Below are positions 38,637 through 47,617 of a stretch of 64,000 bases of DNA, piece after piece. How positions within the stretch are numbered: the stretch's first letter is position 1; each line of letters begins with the position of its first letter. The notes beneath the pieces are model-generated. The model was not told the DNA's origin, did not search any database, and saw only the letters and a list, made by a program, of their open reading frames with translations. Position numbers and translations under genes: made by a program. Source of the stretch: Stieleria marina (GTDB lineage Bacteria > Planctomycetota > Planctomycetia > Pirellulales > Pirellulaceae); contig CP036526.1 in the NCBI GenBank assembly GCA_007741555.1, positions 6,809,719 to 6,873,718 on the forward strand. The letters are read 5' to 3'.

Positions 38637-39653
38637 TTAACGAACCGTCCCGCGAAAAGGCATCGGACCGACGCCGCTCGCGGTGTAGGCAGTTGGCGCG
38701 TTGGGATTGAATGGACTTGTCGTTGGCATAGCACGGGTCGCCGCGGACGATCCTGCGCCTGCCGAAACCGAATTCATCGCGGCGGCTCCGCCGGAAGCTG
38801 ATAGCTGCGTGAGGTCGACCGCATTGGAAGCTGACGTGGGCATCGTGAAGACTTGTGGATCGCCGGTCAGCAACTGATTGACAGCGTACGAACTGACGTC
38901 GATTTTCATTGCCAAAGGCGGACCAACAGATGGCTGCAGCCTGAGCGTCACGCTGTGAGGCAGTGCGCACTGATATTCGTCGTAGTACTTGTGATTGCTT
39001 GCTTCGCTGCTGGCAACCAAATTGCCTGAGGGAGCATACAAAAATTGATGAGTGACGTACCCAAAGCGGGGATGAATCAAGCAAACTCGCTGGTACATGC
39101 CGTTGGGTAAATTCATCGTACTGCGAATCTCCAACAGTCCATCGGCGCGACGAACAGGCCCAGCGACCACCAACGCGGGATCAATCTGGACCAAGCCCAA
39201 CGCATCCATCACCCAACTTGGATCGACTGGCAAAATTGCTCGATTGAGCTGCTGCCGGTACTGCTGATGATTGGCATAGTAAAGCGTTTTGGAGACGCCT
39301 TCGGGCACTTCGAACCAAAACACATCATCGTTGCTACCCAAGTCCATCCCAGCACCCAGGATGATGGGCAGGCTTGCTTTGAGCCGAAAATTCTTTTCAC
39401 GCTGCGCCGACATTGTTGCGTTCAGCTTTGGCAGATTGGGCATTGTCAGGACATCAACCGTAGCGGAGTTGGTTGACAACTGCGTGATTCGGCCCGTGCG
39501 ATTGACAGCAGTAGCGACTTGGGCGGCCGAGGGCGTTTCGGTGAGCACGGCGGGCGCAGGTGGAAACGGCAACGGAACGTCACGGCGTGCACAAGTCGCT
39601 CCGCCTGAGACGAAACAAACCGCGATAATCATTACCCAAGAAAGTGTTCGCAT
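38637..39653 (-). CDS. Lipoprotein-like planctomycete protein of unknown function
   Basis: 338 residues. A hydrophobic N-terminal helix (LSWVMIIAVCFVSGGATC) suggests an exported lipoprotein with Cys21. Segments about 60-245 look like a beta-rich carrier domain (NFRLKASLPIILGAGMDLGSN, FWFEVPEGVSKTLYYANHQQY), reminiscent of LolA/outer-membrane-lipoprotein-sorting-type folds. The C-terminal Ala/Ser/Pro-rich tail looks disordered. Function is unknown; LolA-like lipoprotein handling is only a guess. It is 31 bases downstream of the 39685 gene. Confidence 0.7.
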   Translation of the reverse strand: MRTLSWVMIIAVCFVSGGATCARRDVPLPFPPAPAVLTETPSAAQVATAVNRTGRITQLSTNSATVDVLTMPNLPKLNATMSAQREKNFRLKASLPIILGAGMDLGSNDDVFWFEVPEGVSKTLYYANHQQYRQQLNRAILPVDPSWVMDALGLVQIDPALVVAGPVRRADGLLEIRSTMNLPNGMYQRVCLIHPRFGYVTHQFLYAPSGNLVASSEASNHKYYDEYQCALPHSVTLRLQPSVGPPLAMKIDVSSYAVNQLLTGDPQVFTMPTSASNAVDLTQLSASGGAAAMNSVSAGAGSSAATRAMPTTSPFNPNAPTAYTASGVGPMPFRGTVR

Positions 39654-39684
39654 CCGTGCGAATCTCCGTTTTCAAATTTGGCGG

Positions 39685-40212
39685 CTAGTCATCTGCTGGC
39701 TCGTCGTCTGTCTCTAGTTCCGTCGCATCACAGTACAGAAGTTCGTTGAGCTGCCCCAACAATTCATCTGTCTCACTGCGACCGATAGCGCAACTGGGTA
39801 TTTCTAAGATCGAACTGTCTTCGACAAACTGGACTCGTAACATTCCGTCATTAACCTTCGCCCCTTCACCGTCGGGAGCGGGCCGCAAAATTCGCTTGCG
39901 AAGCATCGTGAGCGCCAATAGATAGCGAGGTTTTGCTTTCTCCGGAAAATCTTCCATTTGCCGCAGTAAATCGATCAGCACTTCTTTGGGAGCCAGGACC
40001 AATTTTCGCTCGGCCGATTTTGGCATTCGGCATTTCCAATGTCCAACCGCCTCCTCGGGCGGTCCTTGCCAAGCTTCAGCTGAATAGTCGCGTCGTTCGA
40101 AGTCTTCGTCTGCTTCGATGATCACCGAATAGTACACTTCGCCTTCGCGCAGCGGTCGCTGCTGTGCAAAGCACTGACGGGAACAACGGCCAACTTTGTA
40201 TTCACCGAGCAT
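39685..40212 (-). CDS. Conserved planctomycete protein of unknown function
   Basis: 175 residues, soluble. The opening YKVGRCSRQCFAQQRPLREGE with two close cysteines could bind zinc, and DYSAEAWQGPPEEAVGHWKCRMP resembles a planctomycete-wide family I recall only as hypothetical. No catalytic motif is evident. It follows the ECF sigma gene by 123 bases and precedes the lipoprotein gene by 31 bases, so these three may be one transcript. The ATG at 40212 is preferred over an ATG ten codons upstream. Confidence 0.72.
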   Translation of the reverse strand: MLGEYKVGRCSRQCFAQQRPLREGEVYYSVIIEADEDFERRDYSAEAWQGPPEEAVGHWKCRMPKSAERKLVLAPKEVLIDLLRQMEDFPEKAKPRYLLALTMLRKRILRPAPDGEGAKVNDGMLRVQFVEDSSILEIPSCAIGRSETDELLGQLNELLYCDATELETDDEPADD

Positions 40213-40335
40213 GAAACGAAGCGTGAAACAGGAAACGAACAAAAGGATCTGACAACTTTGATCGACCGTATCAAAACGACATCGCTAAAGCCAACCGAGA
40301 AAGACTCGCGTTTTTGCTTGCACTAGCGAAAACGC

Positions 40336-40950
40336 TTACTCTTCGTCTCGCTGCATGGCCTCAATCGACAATTTTAATTGCCGACGTGCTCGACTTAGAC
40401 GACTGCGGACCGTCCCGATCGAGATCTCTAAGATTTCGGCGATGGCTTCGTACGAATGCTCTTCCATCTCTCGCAGCACCAAAATCGAACGATGCTCTTC
40501 GGTCAGCGTGTGCATGGCTTTGCGTACCAGCGCGATGCGTTCGCGTTGCAACATCGGTTCGTCAACGCCGTCCGCATCATCGGCAATTTCCAAGCCTGTG
40601 TTTTCACGACAGTAGTCAAGTGACACTCGGGCACGCCGGCGGCGACGGCGCGTCAGGGCACTGTTAAACGCAATCCGGTACAGCCAAGTAAAGAACTGGC
40701 TGTTGCGTTGGAACGTGTCTAGTTTGACAAAGGCGCGAATGAACGCCTCCTGCACGACTTCTTCGGCTTCATCCGGCGAGCCAGTCACCTGCAGCATGGA
40801 CGCAAACAGACGGTCTTGGTGGCAATGCACCAGTTCTGTAAACGCGGACCGGTCGCCTTGGAGTGCTCGGTCAATCAGATGAGCCTCTTCGGCCACAAGC
40901 GTCTTCCACGAAAAATTGCGTACACTCAGACGAAGTTGCTCCGCCTGCAT
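40336..40950 (-). CDS. ECF RNA polymerase sigma factor (RpoE-like)
   Basis: About 204 residues. Region 2 reads ALQGDRSAFTELVHCHQDRLF to DEAEEVVQEAFIRAFVKLDTF, including the -10-recognition helix. Region 4 is RKAMHTLTEEHRSILVLREMEEHSYEAIAEIL (adjoining pieces) with a helix-turn-helix, followed by GTVRSRLSRARRQL. It is a typical RpoE-type factor with a basic RRRRRR tract between the regions. No anti-sigma gene sits next to it. Alternative start: GTG at 40953. Confidence 0.93.
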   Translation of the reverse strand: MQAEQLRLSVRNFSWKTLVAEEAHLIDRALQGDRSAFTELVHCHQDRLFASMLQVTGSPDEAEEVVQEAFIRAFVKLDTFQRNSQFFTWLYRIAFNSALTRRRRRRARVSLDYCRENTGLEIADDADGVDEPMLQRERIALVRKAMHTLTEEHRSILVLREMEEHSYEAIAEILEISIGTVRSRLSRARRQLKLSIEAMQRDEE

Positions 40951-41006
40951 CACTCACTCTAAAACGCGTCGTTTTTACAACGCCCTTAGTCTATCAGCGT
41001 ACACAC

Positions 41007-41045
41007 AAAAAAACCGCAGCCCACGATTTGATTCGCGGGCTGCGG
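41007..41045 (-). terminator. Rho-independent terminator after the Hsp20 gene
   Basis: Read on the minus strand, CCGCAGCCC pairs with GGGCTGCGG around a 14-base loop and is followed by a run of seven T. It lies about 70 bases past the hsp20 stop. Confidence 0.88.
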
Positions 41046-41113
41046 CAATGAGAAGCTAGAGAACGTGAAAACGCTGCGTTTTACGTCGCTTGGCGGTCAC
41101 AAATTTCTGTGAA

Positions 41114-41596
41114 CTATTCGCCCGTCGACGCGTCGGATTTGGTTTCGCCTGAGCCGTGGGAAATCACGATTCGGCGAGACTTCTTTTCTTCGACCAATTT
41201 GGGCATCGCAATCGTCAGCACTCCGTGTTCGTAGTCGGCAGTGATCGCGTCTTTGTCGACCGTTTTGGGCAATGCAATCGCACGCCGAAAAGTACCGTGC
41301 GCCCGTTCAGTGCGATGATGGACTGTCCCTTCGCCTTCTGATTTCCCGACACGTTCGCCCATCACGACGACCTGATCGTTCTCCATATCGATCGACACGT
41401 CATCGGGCGCGACACCTGGGAGATCCAAATAGGCCACAAAGGAGGTCTCGGTTTCGACAACGTCCATGCGAGGCGCGTATCCGGCGGGGCTGTCTTTGGT
41501 TTCATCGCCCAAAACGGATTCGACAAACGTGTTCATTTCAGAGGCCAAGTCATCCAAAAACCGGCCGGTCATGTTGGTTGGAAATACCATTCTCAT
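41114..41596 (-). CDS. Hsp20 (alpha-crystallin) family small heat-shock protein
   Basis: 160 residues with the alpha-crystallin domain at about 42-142: SFVAYLDLPGVAPDDVSIDM, ERAHGTFRRAIALPKTVDKDAI, and the YEHGVLTIAMPK strand with the conserved G-V-L. It holds unfolded proteins in soluble form as an oligomer. An AAGGAG lies 9 bases before the ATG at 41596. The mcsB gene ends 220 bases upstream on the same strand, and together with mcsA it forms a protein-quality-control neighbourhood. I found no CIRCE element. Confidence 0.93.
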   Translation of the reverse strand: MRMVFPTNMTGRFLDDLASEMNTFVESVLGDETKDSPAGYAPRMDVVETETSFVAYLDLPGVAPDDVSIDMENDQVVVMGERVGKSEGEGTVHHRTERAHGTFRRAIALPKTVDKDAITADYEHGVLTIAMPKLVEEKKSRRIVISHGSGETKSDASTGE

Positions 41597-41815
41597 CGTT
41601 CTTTTCTCCTTGGGAAAAGTCGCTCGGGCATGGCCGCTAAACGACTAGGTGTCTTGCCCCGCGGGCGAAACGCCCAAAACGGAGAGTCGAATGCGTCTGC
41701 CAATCCGGCAGTAACACGCAACCCAGGAGAAAATACGCAAAGGCTATGCCAATTCACTCCAACGCATTGCACAGAACCGGTGCAAAACATCGCGCAGGCA
41801 GCTGATTTTGCTCAC

Positions 41816-42904
41816 CTAATTGAGCTCACCGTCGCCGAGTTTGCCGTTCAGATGACCTTGGAGATACGAAGCTCGCTGGATATTGCGATCCGACGAACTG
41901 AGCAGTCGACCATGCAGTTTCTGCAAGTGCGCCGGCTGAGTATGAATGAACAATTTGTTGATCGTCCCGACTTGCACGTTTTCGATCAGGCCCAGATTCA
42001 CGCCCATGCGAACCTTGGAAAGATAGTGCATCGTCTCTTCGCTACTGATCTTTTTTGCCGTGCTCAAAATCCCCAACGCACGACTAACTTCGTCATTCAA
42101 ATCCTGCTCGCCTTGATCGATCAAAAACGACCTTGCCTTGCGTTCGTATTCGATGATTCGCGGGACCACTTCGTCGCCGACCAAGCTTAGCAATGACTCT
42201 TCGCTGTGCCCGAGTGTGACTTGGTTGCTGACCTGATAGAAATCGCCAGTGTACTGAGAACCTTCTCCATACAGCCCTCGCACAGTCACGTTGATACGCT
42301 GCATGGACCGAAACACTTTTTCGATTTGGCCAGTAATCACTAGAGCTGGCAAGTGCAGCATCACGCTGACACGCAACCCGGTGCCGACGTTGGTGGGACA
42401 CGCAGTCAGGTAGCCATAACGAGAGTGATAGGCGTAAAGAATTTCGCCTTCGAGCTTATCGTCCAATGCGTCGATTTGTTTCCAAGCGGCATGCAAGTCC
42501 AAACCGCTGTTCATGACCTGGATTCGCAAATGGTCCTCTTCATTGACCATCACGCTGTATCGCTCCGCAGGATCGAGGGCCACGCCGCGTGAACCTTCTG
42601 CGTCGGCAATCTCACGACTGATCAATTGTCGTTCGACCAAAAACTGCCGGTCGATCTCTGAAATGTCCTCAATGTCGACGTATCGAATATCGTCCCAACC
42701 GTCGAGCGTCTCCATCCGAGCTCGCACGGTTCGTTCGATACTGACACGGTCTTCGTCACTGCAGCGGCGGATGAACGGAAAGTCGGCTAGGTTTCTCGCC
42801 AATCGGATTCGGCTGCTAACCACAATGTCCGACTCGGGCCCGGTGCCGCGCAGCCACTCACCAGAACTTTGGGCAAGCTTTGCAAAATCAGGTTGGTGTT
42901 TCAC
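41816..42904 (-). CDS. mcsB: Protein-arginine kinase McsB
   Basis: A 362-residue guanidino-kinase-fold enzyme that phosphorylates arginine on proteins, marking them for ClpCP in Firmicutes. Conserved elements seen: VVSSRIRLARNLADFP, the ATP/substrate-loop segment NEEDHLRIQVMNSG, CPTNVGTGLRVSVMLHLPAL (conserved Cys) and RGLYGEGSQYTGDFYQVSNQ. The C-terminal allosteric RDxxRA motif appears as RNIQRA, so it is not fully canonical. It overlaps mcsA by 4 bases (ATGA), so the pair is translationally coupled. Confidence 0.95.
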   Translation of the reverse strand: MKHQPDFAKLAQSSGEWLRGTGPESDIVVSSRIRLARNLADFPFIRRCSDEDRVSIERTVRARMETLDGWDDIRYVDIEDISEIDRQFLVERQLISREIADAEGSRGVALDPAERYSVMVNEEDHLRIQVMNSGLDLHAAWKQIDALDDKLEGEILYAYHSRYGYLTACPTNVGTGLRVSVMLHLPALVITGQIEKVFRSMQRINVTVRGLYGEGSQYTGDFYQVSNQVTLGHSEESLLSLVGDEVVPRIIEYERKARSFLIDQGEQDLNDEVSRALGILSTAKKISSEETMHYLSKVRMGVNLGLIENVQVGTINKLFIHTQPAHLQKLHGRLLSSSDRNIQRASYLQGHLNGKLGDGELN

Positions 42905-43515
42905 TCTTTGTCGCCCCCATCTACGCCATCGCTGGCACCCGCCACGTCACTGTCTTGCGAGTGGGCGTCTTCTTGCGAACCACCGCCGTCGACGACCGAC
43001 TGGGAAACCACGGCTTGGACTTGTGATTCGATCTGCTTCAGTTCATCCCGAATCTCCGACGCACGCTCATAGTCCTCGCGTTCGACGGCCTCTTCCATCT
43101 CTCGACGCAACTGAATCATTTTGGCGTGCGAATCGGCGGTCGCTGCGGCACGCTTGGGGCGTTTCCCTTTGTGCTCCGTGGCATCATGAACATTGATTAA
43201 CAACTGTTCCAAATCGCTTTCGAAGTGCGAGTAGTCAAATGGGCACCCCAATCGTCCGCTGTTGCGAAACTGATAGAAAGTGATCCCACAAACCGGACAC
43301 TCTTTCTGGTCCAGTTCTTCAAGCTCTTGCTTGGTTTGCCCCAGCTGCAGCTGTTTCTCCAGCACGCCTGCGATCGACGCGGCAGGCTGACTGGCATCTT
43401 TCTGCAAGAATCGACGCGCGTGCTCCTCACACAGATGCAAGATCTGCGGCCCTGACGGTTCCATCAGTTCAGTGATGTGAAACGTGGCGGGTTTTTCACA
43501 GTATTGGCATTTCAT
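42901..43515 (-). CDS. mcsA: McsA-like activator of protein-arginine kinase (UVR domain)
   Basis: 204 residues. Two cysteine-based zinc modules (C3/C6 with C29; C73/C76 with C91) precede a UVR coiled coil (about 133-165, MIQLRREMEEAVEREDYERASEIRDELK in adjacent pieces), the classic McsA architecture. McsA binds and activates McsB. A disordered Ser/Asp/Gly tail runs to the end. It begins the mcsA-mcsB unit and is preceded by about 240 bases before the small upstream ORF. Confidence 0.92.
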   Translation of the reverse strand: MKCQYCEKPATFHITELMEPSGPQILHLCEEHARRFLQKDASQPAASIAGVLEKQLQLGQTKQELEELDQKECPVCGITFYQFRNSGRLGCPFDYSHFESDLEQLLINVHDATEHKGKRPKRAAATADSHAKMIQLRREMEEAVEREDYERASEIRDELKQIESQVQAVVSQSVVDGGGSQEDAHSQDSDVAGASDGVDGGDKE

Positions 43516-43753
43516 CGGTCAATTCAGGTCCGTTTATTCAGGTCCGATAGCGCCGACGAAACGGGCATCCCTGGGTGGGGTCGTCAACTGTGTCAGCGGA
43601 CACAGAAGGAGGCGTTTGTCGATTGGGAATCGTCGTGCAACTGTGAAGAATTCAAGCTGAATCTACCACAAATTGATTCTATCGCTGGCATAATTGGTGT
43701 CAACGCGAGCAGTCGTCGTTAAATCACCGTATGAAATCCACAGAGGGACAAAA
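43516..43753. other. Intergenic region divergent from mcsA toward trpE
   Basis: About 240 bases before the small ORF discussed below, with no other credible gene. It must contain the mcsA promoter and probably a promoter toward trpE. I see no CtsR-like heptad repeat with confidence. Confidence 0.35.
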
Positions 43754-44006
43754 ATGAAGCGATGCCGCCGGGTCCCGCCTACCCGAATCGGAGATCGACG
43801 GTGAAACTATCCAATGCGTGCAAGAGGCGGCAGAACGTTGGGTCCAATGGATCATTGCCTTCGACCCTGAACGCTTCTGCGTCGAGTCGCTAATATTGCT
43901 ACCAGAAGTTGAGCTACTGGAACCTCTCTATTGGCACTTCCAACTGGCACACGCACTAGGCTCGTTGTCGGAATTTACGAATCAACAAGAACTTACTAGC
44001 TGCTGA
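43754..44006 (+). pseudogene. Small ORF upstream of trpE, possibly frameshifted
   Basis: A GAGGG lies about 6 bases before an ATG at 43754, but that frame stops after 16 codons. The +1 frame is open from 43758 to the TGA at 44004-44006 and reads as a plausible acidic/aromatic protein (from DAAGSRLPESEIDGE through AERWVQWIIAFDPERF to LLEPLYWHFQLAHALGS). Joining the frames by dropping one base gives a single ORF of about 83 codons ending 11 bases before trpE. It could be a real frameshifted gene, a sequencing error, or an unrelated GTG-started ORF from 43818. No family is recognised. Confidence 0.3.
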
Positions 44007-44017
44007 CATCCCCTGAT

Positions 44018-45550
44018 ATGCATCGTCCTGATACCAAGTCCTTTGAATCGCTGGCCATCGAAAACGATTTCGTTCCGGTCTACCGGCGTCTGCTCAGTGA
44101 CACGTTGACACCCGTATCAGCCTTTCGACTGCTCACCGCCGACCAGCCGGCAACCCAAGCCAACGGCGCTTGCCTTTTTGAAAGCGTGATTGGTGGCGAA
44201 AAGGTCGGCCGGTATAGCTTTCTAGCTGCCAACCCCATTCGGCGTTTCAGCGCGACACGCGAAAAAATCGTGATCACCGACTTTGTAAACGGCGGCGAAG
44301 AACAGCTAACGGCCAAAGATCCACTCGATACATTTCGCACGCACTTCAACTACCAAGTCGCGCAGTTTGATGAACTACCGCCGTTTGTTGGTGGTGCCAT
44401 CGGCTACGCTGGCTACGACGTCGTCCGCTACGTGGAACATCTGCCCAATGCGCCCGAAGACGACCGGAATCTGCCGGATCTGGACTTCGCGTTTTATCAC
44501 ACGCTATGCGTTTTCGACCACGTCGATAAAACGATCAGTGTCGTCTCGCTCGCCGACTGCCGCGATGTGAAATCCAGCGACGATATCCAACGTGCCTACG
44601 ATGCTGCCTGTGAACAAGTCAATCAGTCGATTGAAAAACTCTCGCAACAAGTTCCCGCTGTTGCCGATGCTTGGAATCCCGAACAGTGGCAAGAAGACAG
44701 TGCCGCTTCGCCACTGGATGTGACCTCGAATTTTACTCGCGAATCGTTTTGCAAAGCCGTCACGGACTGCGTCGAGTACATTCGCGCCGGAGACATTTTC
44801 CAGGTCGTGCCCAGCCAACGGTTCTCGGTCAAGACCGATGTCGATCCGTTTGAGATTTACCGTTCGCTGCGAGTGGTAAACCCCAGCCCGTTTATGTTCT
44901 ACGTGCAAACGCCCGATTGCGAACTGGTCGGCTGTTCGCCCGAGATCATGTGCCGAGTCGCAGATCGCTGCGTAACGGTGCGTCCCTTGGCCGGCACGCG
45001 CAAGCGAGGCGCGACGGAAAAAGAAGATCGTGCATTGGAAAAAGAACTGCTGGCAGACCCCAAAGAACGCGCCGAGCATGTCATGCTGGTCGACTTGGGA
45101 CGCAATGACGTGGGCCGCGTCGCCGAATTCGGCAGCATCGAATTGACCGAAATCATGGTCGTCGAACGCTACAGCCACGTCATGCACATCAGCAGTGAAG
45201 TGCAGGGCACTTTGCGAGAAGGGCTTGATGCCTTTGACGCTCTTAAAGCATGCGTTCCTGCTGGTACGGTTTCAGGAGCACCAAAAGTACGTGCCATGGA
45301 AGTCATCGATTCGCTGGAACCCCATCGCCGCGGGCCTTACGGCGGGGCGGTGGGTTACATCGACTATCGTGGCAACATGGACACATGCATCGCGCTGCGC
45401 ACGATGGTTGTCGCCGATGGCGTCGTACACGTCCAAGCTGGATGTGGCGTGGTGGCTGACAGCGATCCCAACGCAGAATATGACGAAACGATCAACAAAG
45501 CTAAGGCGTTGATTTCTGCAATTGAGCTCACGTCGCAGCGAGTCAAATGA
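44018..45550 (+). CDS. trpE: Anthranilate synthase component I
   Basis: A 510-residue chorismate-utilising enzyme. It converts chorismate plus glutamine-derived ammonia to anthranilate, the first step of tryptophan synthesis. Motifs: YSFLAANPIRRF near the N-terminus, then VVPSQRFSV, GCSPEIMCRV, RPLAGTRKRGATEKED, LVDLGRNDVGRV and the C-terminal QAGCGVVADSDPNAEYDET. The length matches TrpE and it lacks the glutaminase domain, so trpG must be elsewhere; no other trp gene is adjacent. Confidence 0.95.
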   Translation: MHRPDTKSFESLAIENDFVPVYRRLLSDTLTPVSAFRLLTADQPATQANGACLFESVIGGEKVGRYSFLAANPIRRFSATREKIVITDFVNGGEEQLTAKDPLDTFRTHFNYQVAQFDELPPFVGGAIGYAGYDVVRYVEHLPNAPEDDRNLPDLDFAFYHTLCVFDHVDKTISVVSLADCRDVKSSDDIQRAYDAACEQVNQSIEKLSQQVPAVADAWNPEQWQEDSAASPLDVTSNFTRESFCKAVTDCVEYIRAGDIFQVVPSQRFSVKTDVDPFEIYRSLRVVNPSPFMFYVQTPDCELVGCSPEIMCRVADRCVTVRPLAGTRKRGATEKEDRALEKELLADPKERAEHVMLVDLGRNDVGRVAEFGSIELTEIMVVERYSHVMHISSEVQGTLREGLDAFDALKACVPAGTVSGAPKVRAMEVIDSLEPHRRGPYGGAVGYIDYRGNMDTCIALRTMVVADGVVHVQAGCGVVADSDPNAEYDETINKAKALISAIELTSQRVK

Positions 45551-45570
45551 TCGCCTGATTTCGCTCACGC

Positions 45571-46011
45571 TCACACGCCGATGTCTTCGTTCCATAGCTC
45601 GGGGTGCTTGGCAATAAAGGCGTTCATCAGTTCAACACACGTTTCGTTATCCAATACGGTCAGACTGACACCGCGTGAACGCACATATTTCTCTGGGCCT
45701 TGAAACGTTTTGTTTTCGCCGACGATGATCGTCGGAATCTGATAAAGCAGCGCGGCCCCGCTACACATGTCGCAGGGTGACAAGGTGGAATACAACGTCG
45801 CACGACCATACTGCGCCGCGGTCAGTCGCCCCGCGTTTTCCAACGCATCCATTTCAGCGTGCAAAACACTGCTGCCTTTCTGCACACGGCGGTTGTGCCC
45901 GCGACCAACGATCTGACCGTCAATCACCAACACGCTGCCGATTGGGATGCCGCCTTCGTCGCGACCGATGATCGCTTCGTCGATGGCTGCTTGCATGAAT
46001 TGATCGTTCAT
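45571..46011 (-). CDS. Cytidine/cytosine deaminase-family nucleoside deaminase
   Basis: A 146-residue zinc deaminase. The signature is H51-A-E53 (HAEMDALE) plus C80-x2-C83 in TLSPCDMCSGA, which binds zinc and supplies the catalytic glutamate. The length and the YSTLSPCDMCSGAALLYQIP segment resemble yeast-type cytosine deaminase more than tRNA adenosine deaminase. It follows the sulfatase gene (stop of the third sulfatase lies 7 bases on), so these two genes are adjacent on the same strand. It converges on trpE. Confidence 0.9.
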   Translation of the reverse strand: MNDQFMQAAIDEAIIGRDEGGIPIGSVLVIDGQIVGRGHNRRVQKGSSVLHAEMDALENAGRLTAAQYGRATLYSTLSPCDMCSGAALLYQIPTIIVGENKTFQGPEKYVRSRGVSLTVLDNETCVELMNAFIAKHPELWNEDIGV

Positions 46012-46017
46012 TGCCGG

Positions 46018-47490
46018 TTACCAAACCAACGGGAGTTTTTCGTCGCCATCGGCCAGTTTGCCAATTGGCCGGACTCCTTTGCCGGTACGCTTGGTCAACT
46101 TGTCACCCAAGTCCTCGCGAGCACGCTCAGCAGCAGCCTGCAATTCCTTGACGACCTCGGGGTACTTCTCTTTCACATCGGTGGTTTCCGACACGTCCGT
46201 GTCCAGGTCGTACAAAGCAAAATCCGCCATCATCATTTTGTACGGTACCGGAAAACCGTCGGCGCGCGTCTCAGCGCCCTGAAGCGACCGATACTTGTGT
46301 GGAAACATCAGCTTGAATCGCTCGTTTCGCACCGCTTGCAACTGCCCGCCGCCGTAGTAGCAGTAAAACGCCTCGTGCGGCGACAGGGCATCCGGTTCGC
46401 CAATCAGCAACGGCTGAATATCGTGACCATCGATTTTATGCGGTGGCAATTTAGCGCCGATCATGGCCGCCACGGTAGGCAAAAGATCGATGGTGCTGCA
46501 AAGTTTGTCGCAGGTTGTACCTGCTGGGATTTTGCCTTTCCATCGCATGATGGTCGGTTCGCGGTAGCCGCCTTCCCACATGGTTCCTTTGCCTTCACGA
46601 AGCGGCGTGGCTTTGCCGCCGTGCGTACCGTAGGACAGCCAAGGACCGTTGTCGCTGGTAAAAACCACCAACGTGTTTTCACTTTGGCCGATTGATTCGA
46701 CTGCATCAAGAATCTGCCCGACCGACCAGTCGACTTCCATCACCACGTCCCCAAAAATTCCTTGACCGCTCTTTCCCTCGAACTCTTTCGAGGCGTACAG
46801 CGGCACGTGAACCATCGGATGCGGTAGGTACAGGAAGAAGGGCTTGTCGACATTCTTTTTGATAAACGCCACCGAGCGCTGCGTGAATTGACGCGTCATT
46901 TGGCGTTGGTCGTTCGGCTGAACGCTTTCGTTGACGATTGTTGTGTTTTCGATCATCGGAAGTTCCGCCCAAGGAATTTTGGCATCCGGATCCTTCTTCC
47001 GTTTCTCGATCGAAGCTGGGTGCAGCGGCCACATGTCGTTGCTGTACGGAATTCCAAAATACTGATCAAAGCCATGATTGGTGGGCAAAAACTTGGGGTG
47101 ATGCCCAAGGTGCCACTTGCCGAACGCGGCAGTCGAATAGCCAACCGATTTGCATAGTTCAGCGATCGTTGTCTCGTTCGGATTGATTCCGACGTTTGCT
47201 TTGGGACCAAGTGCGCCGGAGAAACCAATTCGGCGGTGATAGCAACCGGTTAGCAGTGCCGACCGGGATGCACTGCACACCGCAGATGAAACGACGAAGT
47301 CAGTGAACTTGCGACCTTCGTCAGCCATTCGGTCCAGGTTGGGCGTGGGATACGCCGTGCCACCAAACGGATTGATATCGGCATATCCCATGTCATCAAT
47401 AAAGATCACAACAATGTTGGGCGGACGATCGTCTGCGAAGGTTGAAAACGCAGGAGTCATCAACAAAGCGGCAAGAAGCAAACGATGCAT
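46018..47490 (-). CDS. Secreted type I sulfatase (third in the window)
   Basis: 490 residues with a signal peptide (HRLLLAALLMTPAFSTFA). The metal motif is IVVIFIDDMGYADINPFGG, and the formylglycine motif is C72-S-A-S-R76. GKWHLGHHPKFLPTNHGFDQYFG and FTSDNGPWLSYGTHGG are arylsulfatase landmarks, and the C-terminal DVSETTDVKEKYPEVVKEL is typical of this subgroup. The expected substrate is a sulfated polysaccharide. Start is the ATG at 47490; the deaminase gene follows. Confidence 0.94.
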   Translation of the reverse strand: MHRLLLAALLMTPAFSTFADDRPPNIVVIFIDDMGYADINPFGGTAYPTPNLDRMADEGRKFTDFVVSSAVCSASRSALLTGCYHRRIGFSGALGPKANVGINPNETTIAELCKSVGYSTAAFGKWHLGHHPKFLPTNHGFDQYFGIPYSNDMWPLHPASIEKRKKDPDAKIPWAELPMIENTTIVNESVQPNDQRQMTRQFTQRSVAFIKKNVDKPFFLYLPHPMVHVPLYASKEFEGKSGQGIFGDVVMEVDWSVGQILDAVESIGQSENTLVVFTSDNGPWLSYGTHGGKATPLREGKGTMWEGGYREPTIMRWKGKIPAGTTCDKLCSTIDLLPTVAAMIGAKLPPHKIDGHDIQPLLIGEPDALSPHEAFYCYYGGGQLQAVRNERFKLMFPHKYRSLQGAETRADGFPVPYKMMMADFALYDLDTDVSETTDVKEKYPEVVKELQAAAERAREDLGDKLTKRTGKGVRPIGKLADGDEKLPLVW

Positions 47491-47617
47491 TTTGGTGATC
47501 TCTTCGGTGAGCAATTGGAGGGCAAATTATTCCTCCGTTATACACCAGAGCAACAGGGACGACACACGATTGGCACTGCTGTAAACGCGAGACGCAAGTC
47601 TTGAACCTGCGTGCTAC

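Noticed and set aside
44504-45187. A 227-codon minus-strand frame within trpE
   Set aside because: trpE is certain on the plus strand, and the antisense frame has no family features.
45859-46695. A 278-codon plus-strand frame opposite the deaminase and sulfatase genes
   Set aside because: Both minus-strand genes are well identified by motifs, and the antisense product is arbitrary in composition.
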